Assembly: GCA_035560415.1 (NCBI GenBank)
Contig: DATMZG010000112.1
Location: 1-5,888, forward strand
DNA: 5,888 nt
Direction of reading: 5' to 3'
Source of the DNA: DATMXT01 sp035560415
GTDB taxonomy: Bacteria; Bacillota; Clostridia; Oscillospirales; Feifaniaceae
The notes under the pieces: model-generated
The model's database searches: none
Told to the model about the DNA's origin: nothing
What the model saw: the letters and a program-made list of their open reading frames with translations, nothing else
Shown here: piece after piece, positions 1-4,821 of the stretch
Layout: each line of letters opens with the position of its first letter
How positions within the stretch are numbered: position 1 is the first letter of the stretch
Made by a program: the position numbers and the translations under genes

Positions 1-90
1 ATCATATGCTGCCCGCGAGCGCGAATTCATTTCGCGCGGGAAGGGCACCGATTGCTTGGCGGAAAACCCGCAGGTTTTTCGACACTCTGA
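1..90 (+). CDS. Probable 3' end of a rightward gene (partial, unidentified)
   Basis: Reading frame 1 is open from the window edge for 29 codons and ends in TGA at 88-90. A strong terminator hairpin begins at the very next base. The visible tail ends in LLGGKPAGFSTL. I do not recognise the family, and 29 residues cannot identify it. The case rests on the open frame, the stop abutting the hairpin, and the U-tract lying on the + strand. Another + frame stays open further but runs through the terminator and into the opposite-strand transporter gene, so I discount it. Confidence 0.35.
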   Translation: MICCPRARIHFAREGHRLLGGKPAGFSTL

Positions 91-120
91 GGCCGCCGGG
101 CGCATGTCCGGCGGCCTTTT
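91..120 (+). terminator. Rho-independent terminator of the left-edge gene
   Basis: A perfect 9-bp stem, GGCCGCCGG (91-99) with CCGGCGGCC (108-116), encloses an 8-nt loop and is followed by TTTT (117-120). The U-tract is on the + strand, so it terminates a rightward transcript. It also lies 15 bases beyond the stop of the leftward ZIP gene. On that strand no U-run follows the stem, so any help in ending the ZIP transcript would be weak. Confidence 0.75.
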
Positions 121-134
121 GCTGTGTCTGGATT

Positions 135-920
135 TTAGCCGAGCGCGACGTCGAGCACCATCATGACCGAAAAGCCGACGGCGAAAAAGACGGTGCCGAT
201 GTTGGAGTGGGCCCCCTCCGACATCTCGGGGATGAGCTCCTCCACGACGACGTAGAGCATGGCGCCGGCCGCAAAGCTAAGCGTGTAGGGCAGCACCGGC
301 ACGATGAGGGCGGCGGCCGCGATGGTCAGGAGGGAGCCGACGGGCTCGACGACGGCCGAGAGCAGGCCCATCGCAAAGGCGCGGGGCTTGCCTGCGCCCT
401 CGGCCCGCAGCGGCATCGAGATGATGGCCCCCTCCGGGAAGTTCTGAATGGCGATGCCAAGCGAGAGGGCAAAGGCCCCCGCGGCCGTGATTCCGGCGCT
501 GCCGGTCAGATATCCGGCGTAGACGACGCCGACCGCCATGCCCTCCGGGATGTTGTGCAGCGTGACTGCCAGCACCAGCATGGTTGTGCGCTGAAGCTTG
601 CTCTTGGGGCCCTCGGCGCTCAGTGTGCCCCGGTGGAGGTGGGGGATGACGTGGTCTAAGAGCAGCAAAAATAAAATCCCGCCCCAAAAGCCGACGGCGG
701 CCGGGACAAAGGACCATGTGCCCATTGTGGTCTCCGCCTGGTCGAGGGCGGGAATCAGGAGGCTCCAGACTGAGGCCGCCACCATGACCCCGGCCGCAAA
801 GCCGGTCAGGGCGCGGCGCAAGGGGATGCTCATGGCCTGCTTCATGAAAAAGACGCAGCCGGCCCCCATGGCCGTCCCGAGGAAGGGGATCATAATTCCG
901 AAAAATGCGTTTGTATTCAT
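135..920 (-). CDS. ZIP-family divalent metal transporter (GufA-like)
   Basis: This 261-residue, almost entirely hydrophobic protein belongs to the ZIP (Zrt/Irt-like) family, which moves Zn(II), Fe(II) or Mn(II) into the cytoplasm; about eight membrane segments are expected. The signature metal-site helices are visible: HNIPEG at 122-127 (TM4) and QNFPEG at 159-164 (TM5). The Gln in place of His in the second motif is typical of the GufA/ZIP11 branch. A conserved EP lies at 192-193 and EELIPE at 227-232. A histidine-bearing loop (DHVIPHLH, 89-96) between TM3 and TM4 is a possible metal-collecting segment. Length is normal for bacterial ZIPs (about 250-270). I chose ATG 920 because AAAGGAGG (929-936) sits 8 nt upstream. 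The open frame extends to a TTG at 1076, but those 52 extra residues are hydrophilic and overlap the promoters. It lies downstream of feoAB, beyond a terminator, and has its own promoters. Substrate cannot be read from sequence. Confidence 0.92.
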   Translation of the reverse strand: MNTNAFFGIMIPFLGTAMGAGCVFFMKQAMSIPLRRALTGFAAGVMVAASVWSLLIPALDQAETTMGTWSFVPAAVGFWGGILFLLLLDHVIPHLHRGTLSAEGPKSKLQRTTMLVLAVTLHNIPEGMAVGVVYAGYLTGSAGITAAGAFALSLGIAIQNFPEGAIISMPLRAEGAGKPRAFAMGLLSAVVEPVGSLLTIAAAALIVPVLPYTLSFAAGAMLYVVVEELIPEMSEGAHSNIGTVFFAVGFSVMMVLDVALG

Positions 921-928
921 ATGGTCTG

Positions 929-936
929 CCTCCTTT
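929..936 (-). promoter_or_regulatory. Ribosome binding site of the ZIP gene
   Basis: The minus strand reads AAAGGAGG, 8 nt before ATG 920. It decides the start over the upstream in-frame TTG at 1076, which would add 52 unconserved-looking residues. Confidence 0.85.
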
Positions 937-956
937 GCCGGCGTCCGGGGTTGAAA

Positions 957-980
957 ATAACGGTCATTGACTATCGTTAT
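957..980 (-). promoter_or_regulatory. Dyad over the proximal ZIP promoter (candidate operator)
   Basis: The arms ATAACG (957-962) and CGTTAT (975-980) form an inverted repeat around a 12-nt centre. It extends by one wobble and one more pair inwards. It overlaps the -10 (976-981) and the expected start site of the proximal promoter, a classic repressor position. The bases at 954-968 also match a sequence in the leader of the DtxR/MntR-type regulator at 3765. It does not clearly match the Fur, Zur or PerR consensus known to me, so which protein binds, if any, is open. Confidence 0.45.
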
Positions 981-1004
981 AAATTCTCCGGGCCGGTTTG
1001 TCAA
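976..1004 (-). promoter_or_regulatory. Proximal promoter of the ZIP gene (P2)
   Basis: On the minus strand, a perfect -35 TTGACA (999-1004) is separated by 17 nt from TATAAC (976-981), five of six matches to the -10 consensus. This is near-ideal sigma-A spacing. The start site should fall near 969, giving a leader of about 50 nt before ATG 920. Confidence 0.8.
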
Positions 1005-1041
1005 GAGGGAATGACAAAAGGAGGCCGTGCCGGCGCCGCCT

Positions 1042-1063
1042 GTCCGGCGAGCGCTGGCCGGAC
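1042..1063 (-). other. GC-rich hairpin in the long ZIP leader
   Basis: GTCCGGC (1042-1048) pairs with GCCGGAC (1057-1063) over an 8-nt loop. Only transcripts from the distal promoter would contain it. The minus strand continues through more GC-rich sequence and then reaches a short TTTT at about 1017-1020, so weak attenuation of distal transcripts is conceivable but unproven. Confidence 0.35.
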
Positions 1064-1090
1064 TGCGGGGTGACAATGTACGGAGCGTTT

Positions 1091-1108
1091 AGTTAGACAA
1101 ATCTAACT
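1091..1108 (-). promoter_or_regulatory. DtxR/MntR-like operator over the distal ZIP promoter
   Basis: A perfect 7-bp inverted repeat, AGTTAGA (1091-1097) and TCTAACT (1102-1108), surrounds CAAA. The half-sites resemble the TTAGGTTAG / CTAACCTAA halves of DtxR/IdeR operators, but the spacing between halves is wider, so the match is in style and not to the consensus. It begins 6 nt downstream of the distal -10 and covers the expected start site, where a bound repressor would block transcription. One of the two DtxR-family proteins encoded in this window is the natural candidate ligand; that is inference. Confidence 0.65.
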
Positions 1109-1114
1109 CATGCC

Positions 1115-1144
1115 ATGATAGCACGGGGCAAGGCCGTTTGTCAA
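1115..1144 (-). promoter_or_regulatory. Distal promoter of the ZIP gene (P1)
   Basis: On the minus strand, a perfect -35 TTGACA (1139-1144) is 18 nt from TATCAT (1115-1120), five of six matches to the -10 consensus. The start site should fall near 1108, inside the adjacent operator, giving a leader of about 190 nt. It lies just downstream of the feoB terminator, so the ZIP gene is transcribed separately from feoAB. Confidence 0.75.
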
Positions 1145-1161
1145 GTTATGTCGACATGCTT

Positions 1162-1189
1162 AAAGGCCGCCCCGCGGGGCGGCCTTTTT
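1162..1189. terminator. Terminator of the feoAB operon (bidirectional form)
   Basis: A perfect 26-bp palindrome (1162-1187) has its centre at 1174/1175 and arms starting AAAGGCCGCC and ending GGCGGCCTTT. It folds to a very GC-rich stem with a small loop. It sits 15 bases beyond the feoB stop. On the feoB strand it is followed by only TTT, then AAG. The + strand carries five T (1185-1189). No rightward gene ends here, so its job must be ending feoAB transcripts and insulating the ZIP promoters. Confidence 0.75.
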
Positions 1190-1202
1190 CGTGGCGGGGG
1201 GG

Positions 1203-3353
1203 TCACGCGAGCCCGAGCAGGCGGGCGGCGCTTGCGACGGCAAAGCAGACGGCGATTCCGGTCACAGTCGGGACGGCAAAGGACACGAGGGTCCACTTGA
1301 GGCTGCCGGTCTCCTTTTTGACCGTGAGACAGGTGGTGCCGCAGGGCCAGTGCAGCAGGGAGAAGAGCATGGTGCAGACCGCCGTGAGCCAGGTCCACCC
1401 GTGGCTCACAAAGAGCGCGTGCAGCTCGGACAGGCTTTCAAGCTCGGTCAGGGAGCCCGTCGCGAGATAGCTCATGATGATGATCGGCACGACGATTTCA
1501 TTGGCCGGAAAGCCTAAAATGAAGGCCATGAGAATAAATCCGTCCATGCCGAGCAGCGCCGCGAAGGGGTCTAAAAACGCCGCGCACCGGGCCAGAAGGC
1601 TCGCGCCCCCGGCGTCGGTGTTGGCGAGAATCCAGATGAGCAGTCCCGCCGGGGCGGCGATGACGACCGCCCGGCCGAGCACGAAGAGCGTGCGGTCCAA
1701 AATGGAGCGCAGGATGACCCGGCCGATCTGGGGGCGCCGGTAGGGCGGCAGCTCCAGATTGAAGGAGGAGGGGAGCCCCTTCAGGATGGTTTTGGACAGC
1801 AGCTTCGAGATGAGCAGGGTCATGACGACGCCGAGCACGATGACGCCGGTCAGCATCAGGGTCGAGAGGGCGGAGGCGAGCCCGCCGCCGGCGGTCCCGG
1901 CGAAGAACATCGTGATGATGGCGATGAGGGTCGGAAACCGGCCGTTGCAGGGCACGAAGTTGTTCGTGATGATGGCGATGAGGCGCTCGCGCGGCGAATC
2001 GATGATGCGGCAGCCGATGATTCCGGCGGCGTTGCAGCCGAATCCCATGCACATGGTCAGGGCCTGCTTGCCGTGCGCGCAGGCCTTGCGAAAGAAGTTG
2101 TCGAGGTTGAAGGCGACGCGGGGGAGGTAGCCGAGGTCCTCGAGCAGCGTGAAGAGCGGAAAGAAGATGGCCATGGGCGGCAGCATGACCGACACGACCC
2201 AGGCCAGCGTCTTGTAGACGCCGTCGACCAGAATGCCCCGCAGCCATACGGGGGCGCCGGCCCGCAGGAGGAGGCCCGCAATGTTGTCCTCGAGCGAGAA
2301 GAGCCCCCGGGCCAGCAGGCCCGAAGGGACGTTTGCGCCGGTGATGGTGAGCCAGAACACCCCGAACAGCAGCGCCAGCATGATGGGAATGCCGGTCAGC
2401 TTCGAGGTCAGTATTTTGTCGATTTTGCGGTCGCGCTGCGCGTACTCCTTTTCCCCGAAGGTGACGGTCTCCCGCCCGAGCGCCTCGCAGGTCAGTACGA
2501 TTTTGGTGACGACAAGGTCCCGGAGCCGCTCCGGCGGGATTTCGGCCGCCGCCAAAAGGCCGCGGGCCGCGTCGAGCGCCTGCGCGACGGCTCCGTCCTG
2601 CGAAAGGTCGTAGCCGAGGTGGTTTTCGAGCGAACGCAGCAGGCTGCCGTCCCCGTCGAGCAGCTTGAGGGCGACCCACCGGGCGTTGACGCGGCCCTCC
2701 AAAGCGGCCGAGACCGCCGGCTCCAGGGTGGAGACGGCGCGCTCGATTTCGTCGGAATAAGCGACCCGCAGCGGCTTTGCCGCAAAAGAGCCATCCGTGA
2801 CCGCGGCGACCCGCTCCATGAGCTCCGCGAGGCCCTGCCCCGACCGCGCGCTGGCCCCCACGACCGGAATGCCAAGCCGCGCCTCCAGCAGGGGCAGGTC
2901 GACCGCGATTTTTTTCTTTTTCGCCTCGTCCATCAGATTGACGCAGAGCACGGCCTTATCCGTGATCTCCATGGTCTGGAGCACGAGGTTGAGGTTGCGC
3001 TCGAGGCAGGTGGCGTCGGCCACGACCACGACGGCGTCGGGCCCGCCAAAGCAGATGAAGTCCCGCGCGAGCTCCTCCTCGGCGGAATTCGCCGAAAGCG
3101 AATAGGTGCCGGGAATGTCCGCCAGGATGAAGTTTTTGTCCTTGTGCCGGTATTTTCCCTGCGCGCTGACCACGGTCTTGCCCGGCCAGTTGCCGGTGTG
3201 CTGGTTCAAGCCGGTCAGGCTGTTGAAAACCGTGCTCTTGCCGACGTTCGGGTTGCCGGCCAGCGCCACAACTTTGTCCTGCGGCGTCTCTTTTTCGAGC
3301 TGCAGCCCGCAGTGGAGCAGCCCCGCCCCCGTTGATGTGCCTGTTAACCCCAT
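1203..3353 (-). CDS. feoB: Ferrous iron transport GTPase/permease FeoB
   Basis: A 716-residue inner-membrane Fe(II) uptake protein. The N-terminal G domain shows G1 GNPNVGKST (33-41), the switch I PGKT (57-60), G3 DIPG (79-82), G4 NLMD (139-142) and G5 ASAR (167-170). A helical GDI-like region runs from about 190 to 300. The rest is membrane-embedded with two Gate repeats. The first has GFGCNA near 436 and VPCNGR near 466, cysteines proposed to line the Fe path. The second has PANEIVVP near 615 and HWPCGTTC near 667. A ~27-residue leader before G1 (MGLTGTSTGAG) matches the longer clostridial FeoB type. ATG 3353 is chosen because AGGAGG (3360-3365) lies 6 nt upstream; the open frame runs 5 codons further to a TTG that overlaps this site. 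It lies 39 nt downstream of feoA, in one operon. It is intact, and no FeoC is present. Confidence 0.97.
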   Translation of the reverse strand: MGLTGTSTGAGLLHCGLQLEKETPQDKVVALAGNPNVGKSTVFNSLTGLNQHTGNWPGKTVVSAQGKYRHKDKNFILADIPGTYSLSANSAEEELARDFICFGGPDAVVVVADATCLERNLNLVLQTMEITDKAVLCVNLMDEAKKKKIAVDLPLLEARLGIPVVGASARSGQGLAELMERVAAVTDGSFAAKPLRVAYSDEIERAVSTLEPAVSAALEGRVNARWVALKLLDGDGSLLRSLENHLGYDLSQDGAVAQALDAARGLLAAAEIPPERLRDLVVTKIVLTCEALGRETVTFGEKEYAQRDRKIDKILTSKLTGIPIMLALLFGVFWLTITGANVPSGLLARGLFSLEDNIAGLLLRAGAPVWLRGILVDGVYKTLAWVVSVMLPPMAIFFPLFTLLEDLGYLPRVAFNLDNFFRKACAHGKQALTMCMGFGCNAAGIIGCRIIDSPRERLIAIITNNFVPCNGRFPTLIAIITMFFAGTAGGGLASALSTLMLTGVIVLGVVMTLLISKLLSKTILKGLPSSFNLELPPYRRPQIGRVILRSILDRTLFVLGRAVVIAAPAGLLIWILANTDAGGASLLARCAAFLDPFAALLGMDGFILMAFILGFPANEIVVPIIIMSYLATGSLTELESLSELHALFVSHGWTWLTAVCTMLFSLLHWPCGTTCLTVKKETGSLKWTLVSFAVPTVTGIAVCFAVASAARLLGLA

Positions 3354-3359
3354 GGAAAG

Positions 3360-3365
3360 CCTCCT
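3360..3365 (-). promoter_or_regulatory. Ribosome binding site of feoB
   Basis: A perfect AGGAGG on the minus strand, 6 nt before ATG 3353. It rules out the upstream TTG at 3368, which overlaps it. Confidence 0.85.
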
Positions 3366-3392
3366 CAATGTGTTTGCCGCAAGGCGCGGCGG

Positions 3393-3632
3393 TCAGGGCG
3401 CCGACACCAGAATTTTCTCCGACACGTCGGAGCGCAGCGCAATGACGGCGCCCCGAATCAGATAGGCCACCGGATTGCCGGACGGACTTTTATAGAGCGG
3501 CTCGATTTGGGTGCCGTCGACGACCCCGAGGTCGAGCATGCGCCGTCTCGCCGTGCCGTCGGCCGTCAGGGTCGAGACGCTCGCCCTTTTTCCGAGCGGC
3601 AGCTCGCTGAGCGCGATTTGGCCGTAACTCAT
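3393..3632 (-). CDS. feoA: Ferrous iron transport accessory protein FeoA
   Basis: A 79-residue cytoplasmic SH3-like beta-barrel protein that accompanies FeoB and probably modulates its activity. Family hallmarks are visible: ALSELPLGKRASV near the N-terminus, RRRMLDLGVVDGT in the middle (the conserved 'R-L-x-x-L-G-x-x-x-G' pattern), and GNPVAYLIRGAVIALR towards the end. Three consecutive ATG codons (3638, 3635, 3632) follow AGGGGG (3641-3646). I chose the last because it has 8 nt of spacing; 3635 (5 nt) is nearly as good, and the first is too close. The open frame extends to a GTG at 3683, but those residues overlap a hairpin. It is the first gene of feoAB, and only one FeoA is present, whereas many Clostridia have two. 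Confidence 0.92.
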   Translation of the reverse strand: MSYGQIALSELPLGKRASVSTLTADGTARRRMLDLGVVDGTQIEPLYKSPSGNPVAYLIRGAVIALRSDVSEKILVSAP

Positions 3633-3640
3633 CATCATAT

Positions 3641-3646
3641 CCCCCT
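3641..3646 (-). promoter_or_regulatory. Ribosome binding site of feoA before a triple ATG
   Basis: AGGGGG on the minus strand precedes ATGATGATG. Spacing is 2, 5 or 8 nt to the three ATGs, favouring the third (3632) or second (3635). Start choice changes the protein by only one or two residues. Confidence 0.6.
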
Positions 3647-3658
3647 GTAAAATAGTCA

Positions 3659-3685
3659 GCGTGGGGAAAGAGTCTTTCCCCACGC
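3659..3685 (-). promoter_or_regulatory. Perfect 27-nt hairpin/dyad upstream of feoA
   Basis: GCGTGGGGAAAG (3659-3670) and CTTTCCCCACGC (3674-3685) are perfect 12-bp complements around a 3-nt centre. No U-tract follows on either strand, so it is not a normal terminator. It sits 13 bases upstream of the feoA ribosome binding site and one base downstream of a possible feoA -10 (3687-3692). It could be an operator at the start site or a stable structure in the leader RNA. Its half-sites do not resemble the AGTTAGA dyad at 1091. Confidence 0.6.
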
Positions 3686-3686
3686 C

Positions 3687-3716
3687 AATATATGGCTCCT
3701 AAAGCGGGTGTGTTCC
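3687..3716 (-). promoter_or_regulatory. Possible feoA promoter
   Basis: The minus strand reads TATATT at 3687-3692, five of six matches to a -10. The best -35 is GGAACA (3711-3716) at 18-nt spacing, matching only ACA. The weak -35 makes this tentative; the position fits a start site inside the 3659-3685 dyad. Confidence 0.35.
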
Positions 3717-3728
3717 GAATATACTGAA
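3713..3728. promoter_or_regulatory. Imperfect dyad in the feoA/regulator divergent region
   Basis: TTCCGAATATACTGAA matches its own reverse complement at 12 of 16 positions. It covers the -10 of the rightward regulator (3720-3725) and touches the weak feoA -35. A protein bound here could control both directions, but the symmetry is modest. Confidence 0.3.
3720..3725 (+). promoter_or_regulatory. -10 element of the rightward DtxR/MntR-type regulator
   Basis: TATACT matches the -10 consensus at five of six bases and lies 39 nt before ATG 3765. No convincing -35 is found at 16-18 nt spacing, so the promoter may be weak or activator-dependent. The motif AATGACGGTTATTTT (3730-3744) starts 4 nt downstream and nearly matches one placed just after the -10 of the ZIP proximal promoter. 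Confidence 0.4.
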
Positions 3729-3764
3729 AAATGACGGTTATTTTTTTGAAAAGGGCCTGATGAC

Positions 3765-4262
3765 ATGAACGACCACCCGGACGCGGACTTTCGCACGGTG
3801 CGGGGCTATCAGCTCGCGAGCCAGCAGCAGGGCCGGCTCACCCCGGCCCTCGAGGACTATCTGGAGATGGCCTACCGGCTCTGCCTCGAAAACGACTACG
3901 CCCGCGTCGGCCGGCTCTCCGAGCTGCTGCATGTGAAGCCGTCGTCGGCCTCCAAGATGATATCAAAACTCGCGCGGCTCGGGTATCTCAAATACGACCG
4001 CTACGAGATCATTCAGCTGACCGGGAGCGGCCGGGAGGCGGGGGCCTGTCTTTTGGCCCGCCATGAGACGGTCGAACGCTTTTTACGGCTGCTCGGAAGT
4101 GAAAACCCGCTTGAGGAGGCCGAGCTTGTCGAGCACACGCTGAGCGCCTCCACGGTCGCGGCGCTCGGGGTTTTGAGCGATTTTTTTACCCAGAGCGCCG
4201 AGGCGATGCAAAAATACGCGGCCTTCAGAGATGAGGCGAGGGCAAAAAGTCACGCCCGATAA
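3765..4262 (+). CDS. DtxR/MntR-family metal-dependent repressor with an MntR-type metal site
   Basis: A 165-residue cytoplasmic metalloregulator that, in this family, binds DNA when loaded with Mn(II) or Fe(II). An N-terminal tail (FRTVRGYQLAS, 9-19) precedes the winged helix, with its recognition region around VKPSSASKMISKL (57-69) and the dimerisation domain after about residue 95. Aligned to Bacillus MntR, all six metal ligands appear present: D31, E34, H100, E120, E123 and H124. This argues for Mn(II), or dual Mn/Fe, sensing. There is no C-terminal SH3 domain, as in MntR. The start at ATG 3765 is backed by AAGGG 9 nt upstream. It diverges from feoAB and is the obvious candidate to repress feoAB and itself. 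The C-terminal tail is Arg/Lys/Ala-rich. Which metal it senses in the cell cannot be settled from sequence. Confidence 0.9.
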   Translation: MNDHPDADFRTVRGYQLASQQQGRLTPALEDYLEMAYRLCLENDYARVGRLSELLHVKPSSASKMISKLARLGYLKYDRYEIIQLTGSGREAGACLLARHETVERFLRLLGSENPLEEAELVEHTLSASTVAALGVLSDFFTQSAEAMQKYAAFRDEARAKSHAR

Positions 4263-4309
4263 GGGGGCGGCCCGGCGGCAGGTCCGGCGGCAAGGGCGCG
4301 CGGGGCTCC

Positions 4310-4359
4310 AACAAAATAACGGGTATCGGGGGCGCGCCCCCGATACCCGTTATTTTGTT
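4310..4359. terminator. Perfect 50-bp palindrome, bidirectional terminator between convergent genes
   Basis: Two exact 25-nt arms (4310-4334 and 4335-4359) meet with no spacer. The outer part is A/T-rich (AACAAAATAAC and its complement), the middle GGGTATCGGGGG, and the centre GGCGCGCC. As RNA it gives a stem of about 23 bp with a CGCG tetraloop, and both strands end in a U-rich run. It sits 47 bases after the stop of the rightward regulator and 34 bases after the stop of the leftward one, which suits a shared terminator. Perfection over 50 bp exceeds what termination needs, so it may also belong to a dispersed palindromic repeat family. Confidence 0.85.
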
Positions 4360-4393
4360 TTGGTGGGGTTTGTAGAGGGAGTCCGTGGACGGG

Positions 4394-4759
4394 TCACAGG
4401 CTTTCGTACTGCCGCCGGATGGCCTCAAAGCTCGCGTCGCTTATGTCGTGCTCAATTTTGCAGGCGTCGGCGCGGGCGGTGTCGGCCTCGACGCCGAGCG
4501 CCACGAGGTAATCGGTCAGCAGCTTGTGGCGGGTGTACATGCGCACCGCAATTTCCCTGCCCTTGGGGGTCAGGGTGATCAGGTTGCCCTCGTCCATCGT
4601 GATGTAACCGTTTTCCCGCAGCCGTTTTGTCGCAAACGAGACGCTCGGCTTTTTGACGCCAAGCTCCTCCGCGATGTCGACTGAGCGGATGTAGCCGTGC
4701 TTTTCACCGAGCATCAGCATCATTTCGAGGTAGTCCTCGGCCGACCTGTGAATTTCCAT
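4394..4759 (-). CDS. DtxR/MntR-family metal-dependent repressor with a DtxR-like cysteine in its metal site
   Basis: A compact 121-residue regulator. The winged helix spans roughly 5-65 (DIAEELGVKKPSVSFATKRL, 28-47, is the helix-turn-helix; LITLTPKG the wing). The helical dimerisation domain follows, and there is no SH3 domain. By alignment, metal ligands are D9, E12, H78, C100, E103 and H104. The segment DACKIEHDISD (98-108) copies the C-x-x-E-H pattern of Corynebacterium DtxR, where MntR has Glu at the Cys position. D9 matches MntR and not the DtxR Met. The site is thus a hybrid, plausibly tuned to Fe(II). ATG 4759 is preferred: residues upstream of it overlap the promoter and look non-coding. 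Its ribosome site is poor (GGCGG-like). It converges with the other regulator and has its own promoter downstream of the PAP2 gene. Confidence 0.88.
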   Translation of the reverse strand: MEIHRSAEDYLEMMLMLGEKHGYIRSVDIAEELGVKKPSVSFATKRLRENGYITMDEGNLITLTPKGREIAVRMYTRHKLLTDYLVALGVEADTARADACKIEHDISDASFEAIRRQYESL

Positions 4760-4783
4760 TTCACCGCCCGCCTTTCGACATTT

Positions 4784-4812
4784 ACTGTACCACAATTTCG
4801 GAAAGGATGCAA
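4784..4812 (-). promoter_or_regulatory. Promoter of the leftward DtxR-like regulator
   Basis: On the minus strand, TTGCAT (4807-4812) is 17 nt from TACAGT (4784-4789), and a TG one base before the hexamer makes an extended -10 (TGGTACAGT). The start site should lie near 4777, giving a leader of about 18 nt. It fills the 62-nt gap after the PAP2 stop, so the regulator need not depend on upstream transcription. Confidence 0.55.
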
Positions 4813-4821
4813 ATTTTACCC

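Noticed and set aside
8..36. Hairpin-like CCCGCG...CGCGGG at the left edge
   Set aside because: It contains bulges and lies in the probable coding tail of the left-edge gene; GC-rich coding DNA produces such pairings often.
6..659. 217-codon + strand open frame from the left edge through the ZIP gene
   Set aside because: It crosses a strong terminator and is antisense to a well-supported transporter.
921..1076. 52-codon N-terminal extension of the ZIP protein from TTG 1076
   Set aside because: It overlaps the proximal promoter and dyad, is not membrane-like, and the strong AAAGGAGG site supports ATG 920.
1498..2679. 393-codon minus-strand open frame overlapping feoB in another frame
   Set aside because: The product is dominated by Arg, Ala, Pro and His, typical of an out-of-frame reading of a GC-rich gene, and it has no ribosome site worth noting.
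2073..3335. 420-codon open frame on the + strand opposite feoB
   Set aside because: It lies wholly antisense to an intact, motif-complete feoB. Its product is Arg/Asp/Gly/Gln-rich with no recognisable domain. Long antisense frames are expected in GC-rich DNA.
3641..3764. Known metal riboswitch upstream of feoA or the regulator
   Set aside because: I looked for features of the Mn-sensing yybP-ykoY and the NiCo (czcD-type) classes. Only a single perfect hairpin is present, without the multi-stem architecture.
4269..4294. Imperfect tandem CCCGGCGGCAGG / TCCGGCGGCAAGG repeat after the first regulator
   Set aside because: Two short GC-rich copies with differences are not more than expected in this base composition, and no function is apparent.
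4789..4814. AATTT...AAATT inverted repeat over the second regulator's promoter as an autoregulatory operator
   Set aside because: Only the outer five A/T bases pair; the inner part shows no symmetry, so it is indistinguishable from promoter A/T-richness.
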